Origin: Candolleomyces eurysporus
Taxonomy: Eukaryota; Basidiomycota; Agaricomycetes; Agaricales; Psathyrellaceae
Length of the DNA stretch: 18,929 nt
Reading direction: 5' to 3'
NCBI GenBank assembly: GCA_027579435.1
Contig: JANBPK010001026.1
Coordinates: 1-18,929, forward strand
The notes under the pieces are model-generated. The model was given only the letters and a program-made list of their open reading frames with translations. It did no database searches and was not told the DNA's origin. Position numbers and translations under genes: made by a program. Below, in pieces: positions 9,541 through 18,464 of this stretch; position 1 is the stretch's first letter, and each line of letters starts with the position of its first letter.

Positions 9541-9727
9541 ATTACAAAGGGACCTCATTTAATGCAGCCCGTTAAACACGGGACTTAAGCAATGTGGGCT
9601 GGTGCATATAATATGGGTGCAACGGACTATATGCCCTGCTATTGCAAACATGGCAAACAAAACCCACATCATCTCTTCATATCTGCTGGTTTGAGCAGTG
9701 ATGATCCTGGCAATTGCAGATATGAAT
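9541..9727. other. Non-coding spacer between the repeat zone and the retroelement
   Basis: There is no gene and no repeat that I can recognise. The preceding ORFs in this area are broken and lack protein-like composition. Confidence 0.3.
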
Positions 9728-10071
9728 GTTGAACTTACATGAAATAGACACCTGTTCCATGGCGCTTATTATGTAAACCTCTATAAATAGTATTACACAG
9801 TAATCTCGGTATATAGTAGGTCTAGTAGTTATCTAGGTTTAGCTTCTAGAGCAAAGCGTCATAATGGTGTCATTATTGCACCTTAAGCACGCAATGCTCA
9901 GTCATCCAATGTGCACAGACCACTAGGTGACTTGGTGTGACGTTACAGTCACATATTCGAGTAGTATATAAACCATGTAGTTTAGTACGAATAAAGCTCG
10001 AAGCACTTTCTATAAGCAAAGTCAGTAGTACATCCCTCAAGCATCACCCCGTAGTCGATCCTAGTACAACG
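9728..10071 (+). promoter_or_regulatory. Candidate LTR or promoter of a copia-like unit
   Basis: The stretch begins TGTTGAAC and ends ...AGTACAACG, an approximate TG...CA pair. It holds TATAAATA near 9782, TATATAAA at about 9965 and AATAAA at about 9990, the order expected for U3 and R parts of an LTR. An accessory ORF and a copia Gag follow directly. I find no second copy downstream, so the LTR identity is not proven; it could be an ordinary promoter. Confidence 0.4.
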
Positions 10072-10073
10072 GT

Positions 10074-11181
10074 ATGTCTCACCAACATACTCTCCCTACT
10101 TGTAGCTGTGTGACACCTGGACTCGCATTACCATGCGAGAAATGCTGTCTAACAGTTATGAGCCCCATGCTTGTCACCCCGCATTACAACCCTGTCGCTC
10201 CGCTCTCGGGCTGGACGCTGACTACGTGGGTAGTGTGGTTGTCGCTGACAATGTCACTTCATGTGGCAATGGATTGGCTCATTTGCTACGCCCCATTCTA
10301 TCTTAGAGTGGACGTAATGAATAACGCGATCGATTGGATAAATCAGTATCAGGCCTCCTGGATGTTTCATCCGGTCGAAGCCTTTCGGATGCCGTTTTTT
10401 NCTGGGGAACCAATACTACCCTAGCGATATCCTCAGACGAATGTACCCGTGTGAATCTTCACATGACATGCATGGTATACACAGACTGGAAGGTCGCATC
10501 AATGCATTGTGTAGGGAAATCCGCAGGAATTTCACATCATTGGGTAGTCCTAGAGATCTGTTACTGTCGCGTAATGAGAATCCAAGGCCGAATTTCAATT
10601 CTATGCCGAGGAATCTGTTACCAAGACGGACGTCTACTCGTAGACGGACAACTTGTGTTGATCAAGATCAACCAGATTGTAACAACGCAGTTGACTCAGT
10701 TAGAGGGGCTCCATATAATCCACCCGTCCACTCCGGACGTGGTCAAGGTAATGGACTCCTTAACAGAGGAACACGTCGTCAGGAAACTTCTCATCGCCTC
10801 CAGGCCCAACCTGGGTTTAGAGATCTTCGTCAAGAACGACAAATGGCGGAAGGCACCAGCCAGAATCCCATTGTCGTCAATGAAGAAGTGGTTACCCAAA
10901 CCCCTGGACCTCCTTCCATCAATAACCGATGGGAAGGATTAGTCCCTGAGAATATTGGTGTTGCTCTTCAGCGCCATCTCTCAGCAGGTTCTGGAATAAG
11001 AAGGACTCCTTCTCCTCCAGAGGGATATGTAATCCCACAGAGAAGGCGTATTGATACACCCAGGCTGACTCCTGGGAATTGCACACCACCCTCTGAACCT
11101 GGTGGACCTCATTCTCCCGATTCCAACTCAGATAAGGAGAACCAATCATCGCAGGAACCACAAGACCCAGGATGGATCTAA
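10074..11181 (+). CDS. Accessory ORF upstream of copia Gag: Cys cluster, hydrophobic segment, Pro/Ser-rich tail
   Basis: Two open frames join if N10401, next to six T's, is left out (10074-10400 then 10402-11181), giving 368 residues. Residues 10-25 hold a CxC, eight residues, CxxCC pattern that could bind metal. Residues about 46-78 form a Trp-rich hydrophobic stretch that could be one or two membrane segments. The rest is polar, with Arg-rich and then Pro/Ser/Asn-rich parts. I do not recognise the family. The ATG lies inside GTATGT, a good intron donor, so splicing from 10072 to the acceptor before the Gag start would remove this ORF. A second frame is also open for about 180 codons within it (to 10942), so the choice of frame is not certain; the longer frame extends past the shorter one. 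Confidence 0.5.
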
Positions 11182-11357
11182 TGATCCATCCCGGAAGCTT
11201 TAGATCGTAAAGATCCTTCCAGTTCGTTTGGTAACATGGCAACATGGTAACTACGGCCGGAAGTACGGGTAAAGCTTGCAGGCGGCTCATTCTTTTTTCC
11301 CATGTGTTATTATCATGGAAAATCTGTACAAGTTCGCTGACATCTTTTTATTTTTAG
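11182..11357 (+). promoter_or_regulatory. Gag leader ending in an intron acceptor
   Basis: The leader ends TTTTTATTTTTAG directly before the Gag ATG, a strong polypyrimidine tract plus AG. Possible donors are GGTAAAG near 11269 (89-nt intron) or GTATGT at 10072 (about 1.29 kb, removing the upstream ORF). Confidence 0.45.
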
Positions 11358-12494
11358 ATGTCGCACTCCAAGACCGATGCTGCCTACAATGCTGTTCCTG
11401 TCCTTGACAGATCCAACTATACCCGATGGGCTCAAACTATGGAGTTATACTATCTCCTTAGTAAGAGCATGTGGCAGATTGTGGATGGCAAGATCACCAA
11501 GCCGTCTGATGGTGAAAAGTTAGACGCTTGGACGGAAAAGAGCGACTCAGCTAAAGGACTGATTCTGCTCAAAATCCGTGAAGATCTGAGGGGCCTGCAT
11601 ATGAAATCGGATGCCTCTAAGATCTGGGCCGATCTGAAAACCAGTTTTGGAGCAACCTCCGACTCACAGATCTTTTCTTGGTTCTGTGAGTGGTATAAGT
11701 TTGCTATCCCAGGCTCCCAAAGTCTGCAGAAGGAATTCGCACATTGGGACCTGCTGGTCAGTAAGATGAAGGCCGCCTCTGTGGAAATCCTGGAGAAGAT
11801 TCTCGCCATGCAGCTGGTGGCTACAATGCCACCAGCTTACTCTAACATTGTGCCCCTTATGGTGGCCAATATCAACAAAAAGGAGCTGACCGTCAAGAAG
11901 GTCAAGTCCTATATGCTTACAGAATGGGAAAGAAAGCAGAAGCCGGGCAAGAAAGCCCTGGCTAACCACATCTCTGCCGTCCAGCGGAAGGGGAATGCTC
12001 CCCTTTTCCACCAGCAGCAGAAGGCTTCGCAGCCAACTGCCTCCTCTTCTAAGCAGCGTGCAGATCAACCGCAGCAGCAGCAACAACAGAAGAAGGAGAA
12101 ACGACAGCATGCTGGCCGTTCCAAGAAAGGAAAGGGCAAGGGCAAGGCGAAAGCCAACGCTGCCGATACTGGTTCCGACTCCGAGTCAGACATTCCTAAT
12201 GCGGACAACCTTTTCGCATCACTCTCTTTGGCTGAGCGAATTCAGCCTGCCACCTCCTCTTCTGCCGCTGACAATTTGTTGCCAGAAGAGGACCCATCAT
12301 TCAAACTCATCCAGAAACGACTTGCCCATCAGGCCAACAACCCGATTGGCAAGAAAACTACCTCTAAAGGGAGTTCTTACCAGAACAACCCTTTCGCACT
12401 CCCATTCAAAGTCCAACCGCCGATCAATTCTCTAGAATACAATCCAGCTCGTTCCCAGGCGCATTACGACGCCGTACACACCCCCGACTTCTGA
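11358..12494 (+). CDS. gag: Copia-type retrotransposon Gag polyprotein
   Basis: The ORF has 378 residues and starts MSHSKTDAAYNAV. Its N-terminal part has LDRSNYTRWAQTMELYYLL, the DUF4219-like start of Ty1/copia Gags. The UBN2-like core follows: WADLKTSFG, then LVATMPPAYSNIVPLM near residues 155-175. The C-terminal third is disordered, with a Gln run and a Lys/Gly basic block (KKGKGKGKAK) that could bind RNA. No CCHC zinc knuckle is present. The protein would form the particle that packages element RNA in the cytoplasm. No protease, integrase or reverse transcriptase follows, so the unit is non-autonomous or decayed. It ends in TGA, but the frame stays open beyond it into the next ORF. Confidence 0.85.
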   Translation: MSHSKTDAAYNAVPVLDRSNYTRWAQTMELYYLLSKSMWQIVDGKITKPSDGEKLDAWTEKSDSAKGLILLKIREDLRGLHMKSDASKIWADLKTSFGATSDSQIFSWFCEWYKFAIPGSQSLQKEFAHWDLLVSKMKAASVEILEKILAMQLVATMPPAYSNIVPLMVANINKKELTVKKVKSYMLTEWERKQKPGKKALANHISAVQRKGNAPLFHQQQKASQPTASSSKQRADQPQQQQQQKKEKRQHAGRSKKGKGKGKAKANAADTGSDSESDIPNADNLFASLSLAERIQPATSSSAADNLLPEEDPSFKLIQKRLAHQANNPIGKKTTSKGSSYQNNPFALPFKVQPPINSLEYNPARSQAHYDAVHTPDF

Positions 12495-12518
12495 TCTCAC
12501 TTCCAATTCCCCCTTCTT

Positions 12519-13792
12519 ATGTCTCCTTCCCAAGTTATTCCAGGAGTGACCAACAAACCCACTGCTTCCAGTTCGGGATATGTACTGAACTACACGATCG
12601 GTCTCCCCAGACTTTGCGGAGGAAACTCCAAGAAGTCTACCGATCCTTGCCCGCCTCCTAAGACCAAAGCTACCATTATGCTTATCAGCGGTAGAGGGGC
12701 TGTTTCCCAGACTGTTGCTGAAAACTCACCGGTCCAACAGAACGAAACCCCTCCATCAGTCTATCCATGCATTGAGAAATCACGTAAGATAGCAGAATCC
12801 CTCGAGGTGGTGAAAACCACCGAGACTATGAAGACGCTCGAAAGAGCAAACTTCGATTCTGAGGAGCAAATGGCTCCGACTGATGAGGTCGCCATGGTGG
12901 AGATGCAGGAAATAGAAGCAAGGGATGAGGCCTTGTTCACGGATGATGAAGATGTCGTCTCCATTTGTTCGGTGCCAGGAAGTTGCAAGAGATCTAGATC
13001 TCTTTTGCCAGGCTCCAAAAATCCGAATAGTAAGTCCGACAATTTGGATCCTTCTGTTGTTGCTGACTTTGGTCACACAGAGAAGCCCAAATTGGCCACA
13101 CTTTCCTATGATGAATACCAGTTTATGCCCGGTAAAGATCATGTCTTCCCAGTCGAAAGACTAGATACAGGATACAATGAAACTAACATCGTACCAGGGA
13201 AAGTATGGTACAAGGAGTGTGCAACAACAAACAAGATCATTGAAACCGTGTGGAGGAGATCCTTTTGGATCACTGGCCAGCTGAACAGCTTCTGGGATGA
13301 CCACAAAAAGGGATTCCATAAGGGGAAAATCATTCAATTTTGCCTGGATTCCTATGGGGAAATCGTCGACAATGTCGACATGCAACCCGACGGTGGTTTC
13401 ATCAAACCAGCTGAATATGTGGCCATGTAGCGAAACACGGGACTATATCTTGATTACGGTGATAAGCCTATCTCCAAACCCCGAAAGGGGTATAGGTGGC
13501 TTTGGCTTCCCGAAAGCAAGATGTGGAACGAGGTGATGAAGGTGTCAGCAGGCACCTTTACCTACGACAAGTTGCAGTACCAACAGGACTGCAGTGAGGA
13601 CTCTATCATGGGAAGGTATGAGTCATCTTCTCCTCTTTCCAAACTATCATTAACGCAAACTTCTACAGCGGTGATACGACCGTGTTCGCTTTTTCGCGAA
13701 TAAATACCAATTTTATTGAATATATTGTTCACCATTCAATTAAACGGTCGTGTCTACTAAATCTCTATGTTACGAAACCCTTCCAGTACTAA
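12519..13792 (+). CDS. Unrecognised ORF in the Gag frame, with internal TAG and a likely intron
   Basis: An ATG-led frame of 303 codons runs from 12519 to a TAG at 13428-13430. The same frame continues with protein-like composition (KPRKGYRWLWLPES) to a typical intron at 13616-13668 (GTATGA...CTACAG). It then runs another 40 or so codons to TAA at 13790-13792. The first half is Ser/Glu-rich and probably disordered. The part from about residue 190 is richer in aromatic residues (SYDEYQFMPGKDHVFP, VWYKE, RRSFW) and may fold. It lies 24 nt after the Gag stop and in the same frame. It has no protease, RT or integrase motif. It could be a structural extension of Gag reached by readthrough, or a captured host gene. 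Confidence 0.5.
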
Positions 13793-13815
13793 GATAACTC
13801 GCGCAGCGNGAAGGA

Positions 13816-14365
13816 TAATTAAAGAGTACATTACTCTTGGGTTCACGAGAGTTGGAGTCTACTCGAGGACTGCTGACTTAGAGGCGCGCCTGCCATATAC
13901 CCGAGACTAGGGTTTAGTAAGCTAGCCAGTTGGCGCCGCTTCAGATCAAACGGCCTACCCTGCAGCTGAAAGACCCAGTTTCATTACTAAAGCTAGAGAG
14001 ATATTTTCCTAGGCACTAAAGGAATCTAAACTCTCGTGCGGCCTCACATTAATCGAGTACATTCAGTGCTAGAGCAGTGGGACGAGTTCCTAAGCACCTA
14101 AAGAGACGGCGCAGCAAGGTTTCGGCACATCAGACGGCATGGTGGTTGGCGCGGCACGGGAAAGGAGCTCGAAAGTACTCTGAAAGGAAAGTTGTTCACG
14201 GAAAGAGATGACCCAAAGGGCGGTCACCAGGGACTTGCCAAGATAAACATATTCAATTGACGGAGGTCCGACTCCTCCTCACACGGCTCGAGCACAAGCA
14301 CACCAAGGCGGCGGTTGGAATAACCGTAGACCGACCACCCTCGATCGACTTCGGCATCCCATACG
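13816..14365 (+). repeat. Copy A of a diverged non-coding module (inverted partner at 15421-15985)
   Basis: This copy aligns by eye with the reverse complement of 15421-15985. Shared landmarks in the same order are CACGAGAGTTG, TATACCC, CATTAAT-GAGTAC, GTGCTAGAGC/GTGCTGGAGC, TGGTTGGCGCGGC/TGGTGGCGCGGC, and CTCGATC...TCGGCATC. No coding frame is maintained. It is probably a remnant of an LTR element; its function is unknown. Confidence 0.55.
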
Positions 14366-15420
14366 GTGATGAGATCGGTGCTGCCGAGCTCAGAAACACA
14401 CACACAAAACACCAACCACAACCTGTATACAAGCTGTGTGTAGTCACGCGGTGTGAGAGTCAGGCCGCACGAAAGTCAAAGTGCGAGTTTGTGGGGGTTA
14501 TAGAGTGAATTAAGAATACCTGTGTTAAGTGGGCCGATGCTTTGCACAGCATGTACCGAGGCATATTCTGGCCCTATTGGTTCATTATCAACCTTTCACC
14601 AGCGAGGATGACATTCTTGTGAACTCGGGTACATTGCTCTGTGATGATATCCGCACTTTGTTATACTAGGCATCTACAAGTTGCTATCCCCATTGAGACC
14701 ATCCCCACCATCCTCATTCCTCCCCCCNATCGTGTCGCCCCTCCTGGTCGGCATAGCTACCGTAGATACACAAATAAGGGTCGGGATTTTCCTCCAACAC
14801 TACTATGTGCGGATAGTACAGCGAACAGATTCGTCAATCCTCATTAGCGTGGGCGGGAATGAATGATCGCAAAAAGCCGGCCGGATGAAGCTGCAGATGC
14901 CGTGTGCATGGTCTTGGCGCTTTTTCGAGAGGTCTTTAGTACCCTTGGCTAAAATGCCTTGGTAACTAAGTTCTCTTGTTCTCTCTTTGATACACTCCAC
15001 AGAACTAGAAGTACCCTAATGCACAACTAGTGAGATTCCTATTCCCAAGTAGTCAAGCCTTATGACTGCTTGAGTTCCTAAGTTCCAAGATAAAACTGAT
15101 AGTTCACGCCATGTGAAATATAAGCAGAAAAGCTCGATAGATTCGTCGATAAACACAAGTAAAGATAAAACAACAATGATACGATGATGCCGCTCAAGTC
15201 AGTAGTTAGCGTGTATATATACTACTTCGAGCCGCGTAAAAATAGATAAAAAGACACATGTGATAAACAAGTCATAGCCAATAATAAGAGTCCAAGCAAA
15301 AGATAAAGAAAAAATAGAACCGGGTATTGGTAGAGGCTGCGCCAAGATTGTAGCCGCACGAGTCAGGCGCGCCTCTGAACGCCAAATTTAGATCACCATT
15401 TCCTTTCTGGTGAAGCCGCA
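14366..15420. other. Gene-free spacer between the two inverted module copies
   Basis: I see no gene or clear repeat. The part from about 15080 to 15330 is A-rich on the plus strand. GCCGCAC or GCCGCGT words appear at 14463, 15233 and 15352. Small open frames have no family-like motif. Confidence 0.35.
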
Positions 15421-15985
15421 TGAGATGCCGACTGATGATCGAGAGTGGACGGGCATCCTTGCTCCGCATCCCCTACTCTCGTTGCTAGTCTCAAGCCTGC
15501 TTGGACAGGTATGGTTGCCTCGCCCGGCATCACCTACACCTTTTCACCCGATGCCAACGGTCGGTCTGGTCATTCCCTTGACTCAGGACTCAAGCCGCTT
15601 CAGTTCCTCGCGCCACGTTGGAGTTTATCACAGCCACCCAGCCGCGCCACCAGCCATGGACTTCGTCGTTTCGAAGGACCCTTCGTGCCGCTCCAGCACT
15701 TGTACTCAATTAATGGGAAGCCGCCTGATTCCTAGACCCTCTGGTTGTGCTGCCTGAGTATCTGAGCAGTTGCGTGTAAAAGGTATAAGACTTTCTGAAG
15801 CCGCTTGAGTCGAGCCGCCTGACTTTTAGCACGGCGTCAATTCAAGTAGCTTCTCCGGTCAGGGTATAATACAACTGGGGCGGCTTCAAGTTGACAGCCT
15901 TGAGTAGCTTCAACTCTCGTGTCCCTAGAGTCGTAGTACTAACTCTTTTCCCTCTCAAACCGCGTGAACCTTATCGATAGCATAG
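15421..15985 (-). repeat. Copy B of the diverged module, opposite orientation
   Basis: Read on the minus strand it parallels 13816-14365 (landmarks given there). It carries many GGCGGCT/AGCGGCTT words. On the minus strand it comes about 200 nt after a gypsy reverse-transcriptase fragment, which suggests that it belongs to an old gypsy copy. Confidence 0.55.
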
Positions 15986-16187
15986 TCATTCTTGTACTTA
16001 GAGACTCAGACCGCGTCAGCTTTATAGTTTATTATCGCGAAAAAGGAACTTATATTCGCTAAAACAGACGCGGTCATATCACTGTGTGTTAACAAAGTCA
16101 CTTCGTGAAGCATTTCTATCGTTGCTGGTTGAGCCTTAGCTCCCCCTCAAACTTGCGATCGTACAAGAAGAGTTCTAGAAGCCTCTG

Positions 16188-16338
16188 TCAACTAAGGAAA
16201 CGGCAGACTTCCTTAGCCAACCAAGGCACAGTTTTGCTCCCGTCGGGTTTGATTCTGTCATGGCCAATGATGTGCCCGAGGAACTTAACCTCCATGCAAC
16301 AAAAAACAGATTTCGTTGCATTCAGGAATAGCTTGTGG
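16188..16338 (-). pseudogene. Ty3/gypsy reverse transcriptase fragment
   Basis: On the minus strand, 49 codons from the window's LTR border to a TGA at 16190-16188 encode HKLFLNATKSVF, then EVKFLGHIIGHDRIKPDGSK. This matches the conserved end of the Ty3/gypsy RT domain (the KCEF...V.FLGHIIS..G...D..K region). Nothing before it remains, because the TGTAACG LTR starts right next to it. Downstream the homology is lost. It is a dead remnant into which the next element probably inserted. Confidence 0.7.
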
Positions 16339-16339
16339 G

Positions 16340-16596
16340 TGTAACGACGTTACACGGAGACAGTCTACATACGGACCTACAACGCGATCACATGACACTT
16401 GCTTCCATATATATAGCGGGACAGATACGATCTATACCTTACCTCTTCTCCGTTTTCCCTTCATCTCTGTATCTCCTCCGCCTTGTATCATCTCGAGATC
16501 CCTCAACAATACACGTTGATCTAACGTATATCGTTTGTGAGTGTCTCATAGTGTAGCCGTCGTGAGAGACGGCTTCCACTTTTTTTTTACGTTTCA
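16340..16596 (+). mobile_element. Putative 5' LTR of a Ty3/gypsy element (3' limit uncertain)
   Basis: It starts TGTAACGACGTTACA, a palindrome beginning with the usual TG. It contains TATATATA at about 16408, a pyrimidine-rich stretch around 16440-16500, and a 7-bp hairpin followed by nine T's (16555-16588). Gag begins about 150 nt further on. A CA-ended limit near 16596 is one choice; the true end needs the 3' LTR, which lies outside the window. The start is supported by the abrupt break of the RT fragment. Confidence 0.6.
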
Positions 16597-16750
16597 ATCA
16601 CCATGTACCCCCTTTGGTGAATGGCGAGCACGCCAATCACCAACTTTCGCTTCATCGCCTTAGGCGATATCTGATTCCGTTTCATCGCCATTAAGCGATT
16701 TGGAAATTGCTTCCGTATTGTCGTTCAAGGGGACTAGGGTCTAAAGGACT
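16597..16750 (+). promoter_or_regulatory. Gag leader with three stem-loops
   Basis: GGTGAATGGCG (16616-16626) pairs with CGCCAATCACC (16631-16641) across an AGCA loop, 10 of 11 positions. ATCGCC pairs with GGCGAT at 16654-16668. ATCGC pairs with GCGAT at 16684-16699. Such structure in an LTR element's leader could serve packaging or priming; that role is inferred. Confidence 0.45.
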
Positions 16751-18464
16751 ATGACTAAATCACCCTTGGGCTTCTTCCCGACCGCCTTGCCGTTACCGTA
16801 CCGTTTTCGCTATTTACCTGAACCGGAGCGTCCTGCTAATCTTCTCGCGAAGATCCTAGCTAGGATGCCCCCGAATACTCGCCGCTCCGCTAAGGCGGGA
16901 ACAGCTGAACCGTCTACAAACGAGACTTTCGACGTCAACGTCAACTCCCAAGGAGAACCGCCGCTGTCGGGCGACGACTCGCCTTTGACTGATCTGTCAG
17001 GAGACAAGGAGACTGTCATCGACCACCCCATCCCTCCTGTCCTACCTCCACCTGTCCTACCTCCTATCATCCCTCCACAATCTCCCTCCAACTCTGATCT
17101 GTCTCCCTCTGATTCCGAGACCTCCTCCGACTCCGACTCCGATTCTGACTATTGCCCCACTCAGACGAAAACTATGGGCAATTCAAACGTGGCGACCATC
17201 ACTATCAGTGGCCATGGAAAACGCCCCAGCGTCTCTGAGGGCGACCTTACTCCTGCAATCTTACTCGAATTTGCCCAGTACTGCCGCTGTTTCTATGACG
17301 AGAAGGATATCCCAGAGGAGAAACGGATCGCAAGACCGGTTCTCTTCTGTTTCAAGGATATCCGCATCTCGACTTATGTCTCGGCCAACCAGTCTGTGCT
17401 GGGTGCACTTCCTTTCGACACGTTCCTCAAGAGGATCCGCGACAACTTCTTACCGCATGACTGGGCTGACAACTTGCGTGCTGACATCTACCGCGCTTCT
17501 CAAGGGAAGGACCAGCCGTGGCGGGACTATGCGAATAAGGTGGCTCGCGACAATGCTCTCCTTACCCTGTCCGACGACGGTGCCTTGCCCGAGTCCAGGA
17601 TCATGGAACAGCTCAGGTCCAACATGTCCGATCACCTACGTTCGAAGCTGCGTCCCATCACGATCCCCAAAACAATCCGAATTGGCTCCGAGGATGTGGA
17701 GATCCCTTTACTCCAGTGGACTGAATTCATTGCTCGATATGATGACGACCTCCGATTCGAGCTCAAACGAGCTCGCGAAATCGCTGACGACGTTCACCGT
17801 AACGCCAAACACCAGAACACCAACTCCACCGCCTCCTCGTCTAGTGACCGCCGTCCCCGTCAGGCCGGCTCTGGTACCAAGTCGGGTCACCTCCCAGCGC
17901 TCACCGAGAACGAAATCAAACTACTGAATGAACACCAAGGCTGCCGNAAAGTGCCGAGAGTTCTACGCTGGTCACTACTCGAAGACTTGCACAGGAAATT
18001 TCCCCTCCGCCACGAACTATACCGAATTGACCTTGGCAAAGGCGTTAGAGGCCAAAAAGAAGTCCAACGCCAAGGCCCCCTCCTCTTCCACCGTTCGTAC
18101 TGCCGTCATTGCGACCCTGCCGGACTCTGACGACGAGTCACCGCTCGTCACGGCCGCTGCTATCAATACCGTTACGCCCAAAAGAAACAGAGTTCACCTG
18201 CCGGTTAGGAAGGAACTGTTGGAACGTTGGGACAACTCCGGTCAATTGTACAACGACGTGAGTGATCCTGTCCCCGTTGAAAACCTTTACTGGGAGGCTC
18301 ATGTGTTCGGCATCGATGAATTCCCTACCCCTGTCATGACAATGCTGGACAACGGCGCAGGATTGATATTGATCGACAATGCGTGGGCTACCAAGCTCGG
18401 TCTCCACCGTTTTCCTTTGCGTAACCCTCCCACTGTCGGCGCCGCTGATACGCCGTCTGCGTAG
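16751..18464 (+). CDS. gag: Ty3/gypsy Gag-protease ORF (ends after the protease)
   Basis: Frame 16751-17946 continues after N17947 if that N is left out (17948-18464), giving 570 residues. A start at 16865 (MPPNTRRSAKAG) resembles the usual beginning of mushroom gypsy Gags and may be the true one. After a Pro/Ser/Asp-rich segment comes the Gag core, with EGDLTPAILLEFAQYC, then LPHDWADNLRADIY and WRDYANKV. At the N lies a zinc knuckle of the form CxxC, six residues, H, four residues, C (KCREFYAGHYSKTC). From about residue 530 a retropepsin-like active site reads LDNGAGLILIDN, with Asp-Asn-Gly in place of the more usual DSG/DTG, followed by TKLGL. Gag packages RNA and the protease cuts the polyprotein. 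The ORF stops about 30 residues after the active site, with no RT in frame, so the element is truncated or non-autonomous. Confidence 0.8.

Noticed and set aside
10074..10424. Envelope-like glycoprotein for the accessory ORF because of its hydrophobic stretch
   Set aside because: No signal peptide, cleavage site or fusion-type segment can be recognised; a hydrophobic patch alone is not enough.
11664..12110. Minus-strand frame of 148 codons rich in Leu
   Set aside because: It is the antisense shadow of the Gag region; the Leu run is the complement of the Gln-rich stretch.
14257..14508. Open frame of 83 codons on the plus strand
   Set aside because: It overlaps the diverged module copy, has no motif, and the aligned inverted copy does not keep the frame.
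15410..15757. Overlapping plus-strand frames of 96 and 115 codons
   Set aside because: They lie in the module copy read on the opposite strand, are Pro/Ser-rich by composition, and show no family signature.
13816..15985. Terminal inverted repeats of one DNA transposon formed by the two module copies
   Set aside because: They are strongly diverged, enclose no transposase gene, and a third partial copy lies elsewhere in direct orientation with copy A; two remnants in opposite orientation explain this more simply.
16105..16344. Plus-strand frame of 79 codons
   Set aside because: It is the antisense of the gypsy RT fragment, whose minus-strand reading matches a known conserved block.
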